Source of the DNA: Bacillota bacterium | Lineage (GTDB): Bacteria > Bacillota > UBA4882 > UBA8346 | DNA length: 6,038 nt | Direction: 5' to 3' | NCBI GenBank assembly: GCA_023426245.1 | Contig: JAFABB010000005.1 | Location: forward strand, 1 to 6,038 | Shown here: positions 5,473-6,038 of the stretch, one piece after another | How the letters are laid out: the number at the start of each line of letters is the position of its first letter | Position numbering within the stretch: the first letter of the stretch is position 1 | The notes under the pieces: model-generated | Databases searched by the model: none | Told to the model about the DNA's origin: nothing | The model's input: only the letters and a program-made list of their open reading frames with translations | Translations under genes and position numbers: made by a program

Positions 5473-5538
5473 AAGATGTTCGGGACGTCGGTTTGGTTAT
5501 TGAGATTAAATCTCGTCAGAAAGAATGACGCCCATCTT
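5473..5538 (+). other. Folded segment after the transposase; probable IS110 right end
   Basis: AAGAT (5473-5477), GGG (5482-5484) and CGTC (5486-5489) pair in order with ATCTT (5534-5538), CCC (5531-5533) and GACG (5527-5530). Within the loop, GAGAT-TAA-ATCTC (5502-5514) forms its own hairpin. No T run follows, so it is not an ordinary terminator. It begins 22 bases after the transposase stop, and the minus-strand reading frame of the neighbouring small gene stops exactly at its edge (TGA 5539-5541), which suggests the element boundary lies nearby. Confidence 0.4.
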
Positions 5539-5652
5539 TCAAGCTCGGATTAGACATCCTAGTGTGAAACTGTATATGCCAGTTTGAGCCTCTGAAGGCC
5601 CCAGCAGGGGAATGACCCGATCATTTTTAGCATGAAAAAGGTTTTGATATGG

Positions 5653-5799
5653 CTAATTGGCAGTTGCTTCCATTTTATGGTAATTGGTTGGTGTATTTCC
5701 CTTTGTCTCTTGACAAAACATATGACATCTTTCTGACCGCTCAAGTAACTCAGCCGGTGAAATCCGTGGACCATCAAAATCGGCATTCATTTTATACAT
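5653..5799 (-). CDS. Small hypothetical protein, possibly the 5' part of a gene broken by an amber stop and IS110
   Basis: A 48-codon minus-strand frame starts at ATG 5797-5799 with GGAG (5807-5810) 7 bases upstream. It begins MYKMNADFDGPRISPAELLE, followed by RSERCHMFCQETKGNTPTN, and has no membrane segment or known domain I can name; the Cys-His-x-x-Cys stretch is too little to call a metal site. It ends at TAG 5653-5655. The same frame then stays open for 37 codons (5542-5652: PYQNLFHAKNDRVIPLLGPS, then EAQTGIYSFTLGC) and closes with TGA exactly at the edge of the IS110 right-end structure. The downstream part looks protein-like, so the gene may be a longer one with a nonsense mutation and a lost 3' end. 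Divergent from the gene at 5875. A spurious frame cannot be excluded. Confidence 0.42.
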   Translation of the reverse strand: MYKMNADFDGPRISPAELLERSERCHMFCQETKGNTPTNYHKMEATAN

Positions 5800-5874
5800 A
5801 ATAAGACTCCATGAAGCCGGGAAGTTAAACACACATATCCAAAAAATAAAATAGATAGAAAGAAGGCATGTCCC

Positions 5875-6038
5875 ATGAAATCCATTCTGGAAGAATTATA
5901 TCTCGGCCGCCTATACCCCTTGGAACAAATCGTCCCCCAAGATCCGGAATTCCACTCCGCAAATGAGAAAAAATCCGGCCTCATAAAAATATTGGAAACC
6001 AGACTGCCGGCTGAAGATTATCAAACGGTGGAAGAGCT
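5875..6038 (+). CDS. DUF6809-like small protein, partial at right edge
   Basis: The frame begins MKSILEELYLGRLYPLEQIV and continues PQDPEFHSANEKKSGLIKIL, then ETRLPAEDYQTVEEL, for 54 codons before leaving the window. From memory this matches the small clostridial proteins annotated as DUF6809, whose shared features are the MKSILEELYxGxxxPxE start, a PxDPE motif and a helical region ending in an L(S/P)xEDxxxxEEL pattern; such proteins are usually about 80-110 residues. The function is unknown. AGAAGG (5861-5866) is 8 bases before the ATG and supports this start. A weak promoter-like pair TTAAAC-N16-TAAAAT (5825-5852) precedes it. It is divergent from the small minus-strand frame starting at 5799, with a 75-base gap. 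Confidence 0.8.
   Translation, partial: MKSILEELYLGRLYPLEQIVPQDPEFHSANEKKSGLIKILETRLPAEDYQTVEE

Larger units (their letters stand above)
3482..5538 (+). mobile_element. IS110-family insertion element, ends approximate
   Basis: The element consists of a long structured left non-coding region, one complete transposase gene and a short right non-coding region with a folded segment. IS110 elements usually have no terminal inverted repeats and make no clear target duplication, so the ends cannot be read off directly. I take the first strong stem of the continuous structured block as the left limit and the end of the folded segment at 5538 as the right limit; either may be off by 100 bases or more. 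The AT-rich transposase contrasts with the GC-richer gap gene and hairpin array, consistent with recent arrival. Confidence 0.5.

Noticed and set aside
5567..5585. AAACTG/CAGTTT hairpin
   Set aside because: A 6-bp stem without a T run, inside the open part of the small minus-strand frame; too weak to assign a role.
5559..5786. 75-codon minus-strand frame starting MPILMVHGF
   Set aside because: It overlaps out of phase with the 5799 frame, which has the better ribosome site, more protein-like composition and a related copy at 3236.

Overview
The window looks like a chromosomal stretch of an anaerobic low-to-mid GC Bacillota (Clostridia or Negativicutes; my inference). The clues are strong GGGAGG/AAGGGG ribosome binding sites, a class I GAPDH, an IS110-family transposase, and a small protein of the type annotated as DUF6809 in clostridial genomes. 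I cannot name a genus.

Left part (1-1700): a minus-strand alpha/beta hydrolase runs off the left edge. It has Ser, Asp and His of the triad but has lost about 70 N-terminal residues, including the oxyanion-hole region. The break lies next to a 16-base sequence that looks like an insertion-sequence end. Next is a complete LysR-type regulator on the minus strand. Its best start is a TTG codon behind a perfect Shine-Dalgarno, not the upstream ATG pair, because those ATGs lie inside an operator-like set of three 7-bp half-sites.

Middle left (1620-3240): the regulator is divergent from gap (glyceraldehyde-3-phosphate dehydrogenase). Between them is an unusually symmetric promoter region: an 8-bp inverted repeat makes TATACA-N17-TATAAT on both strands, so two promoters overlap face to face. 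A roughly 290-base gap leader follows, holding a palindromic repeat built of ACAGGATTT-like units and an A/T-rich hairpin next to the gap Shine-Dalgarno. gap stands alone: two terminator-like hairpins follow and no other glycolytic gene is seen.

Right part (3236-5540): a degenerate short repeat leads into four perfect GC-rich hairpins, then about 400 bases dense in stem-loops (including a possible pseudoknot) that end in a terminator-like hairpin and T run. This lies just upstream of a complete 463-residue IS110-family (DEDD/Tnp20) transposase. By analogy with IS110/IS621, the structured block is the best candidate for the element's bridge RNA. A folded segment after the transposase may mark the right end.

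Right edge (5540-6038): a small minus-strand reading frame starts with a good ribosome binding site, meets an in-frame TAG after 48 codons and stays open to the edge of the IS110 right-end structure. Its first ~85 bases resemble, in inverted orientation, the repeat at 3236 on the other side of the IS110 element. Divergent from it, a DUF6809-like gene starts at 5875 and leaves the window.
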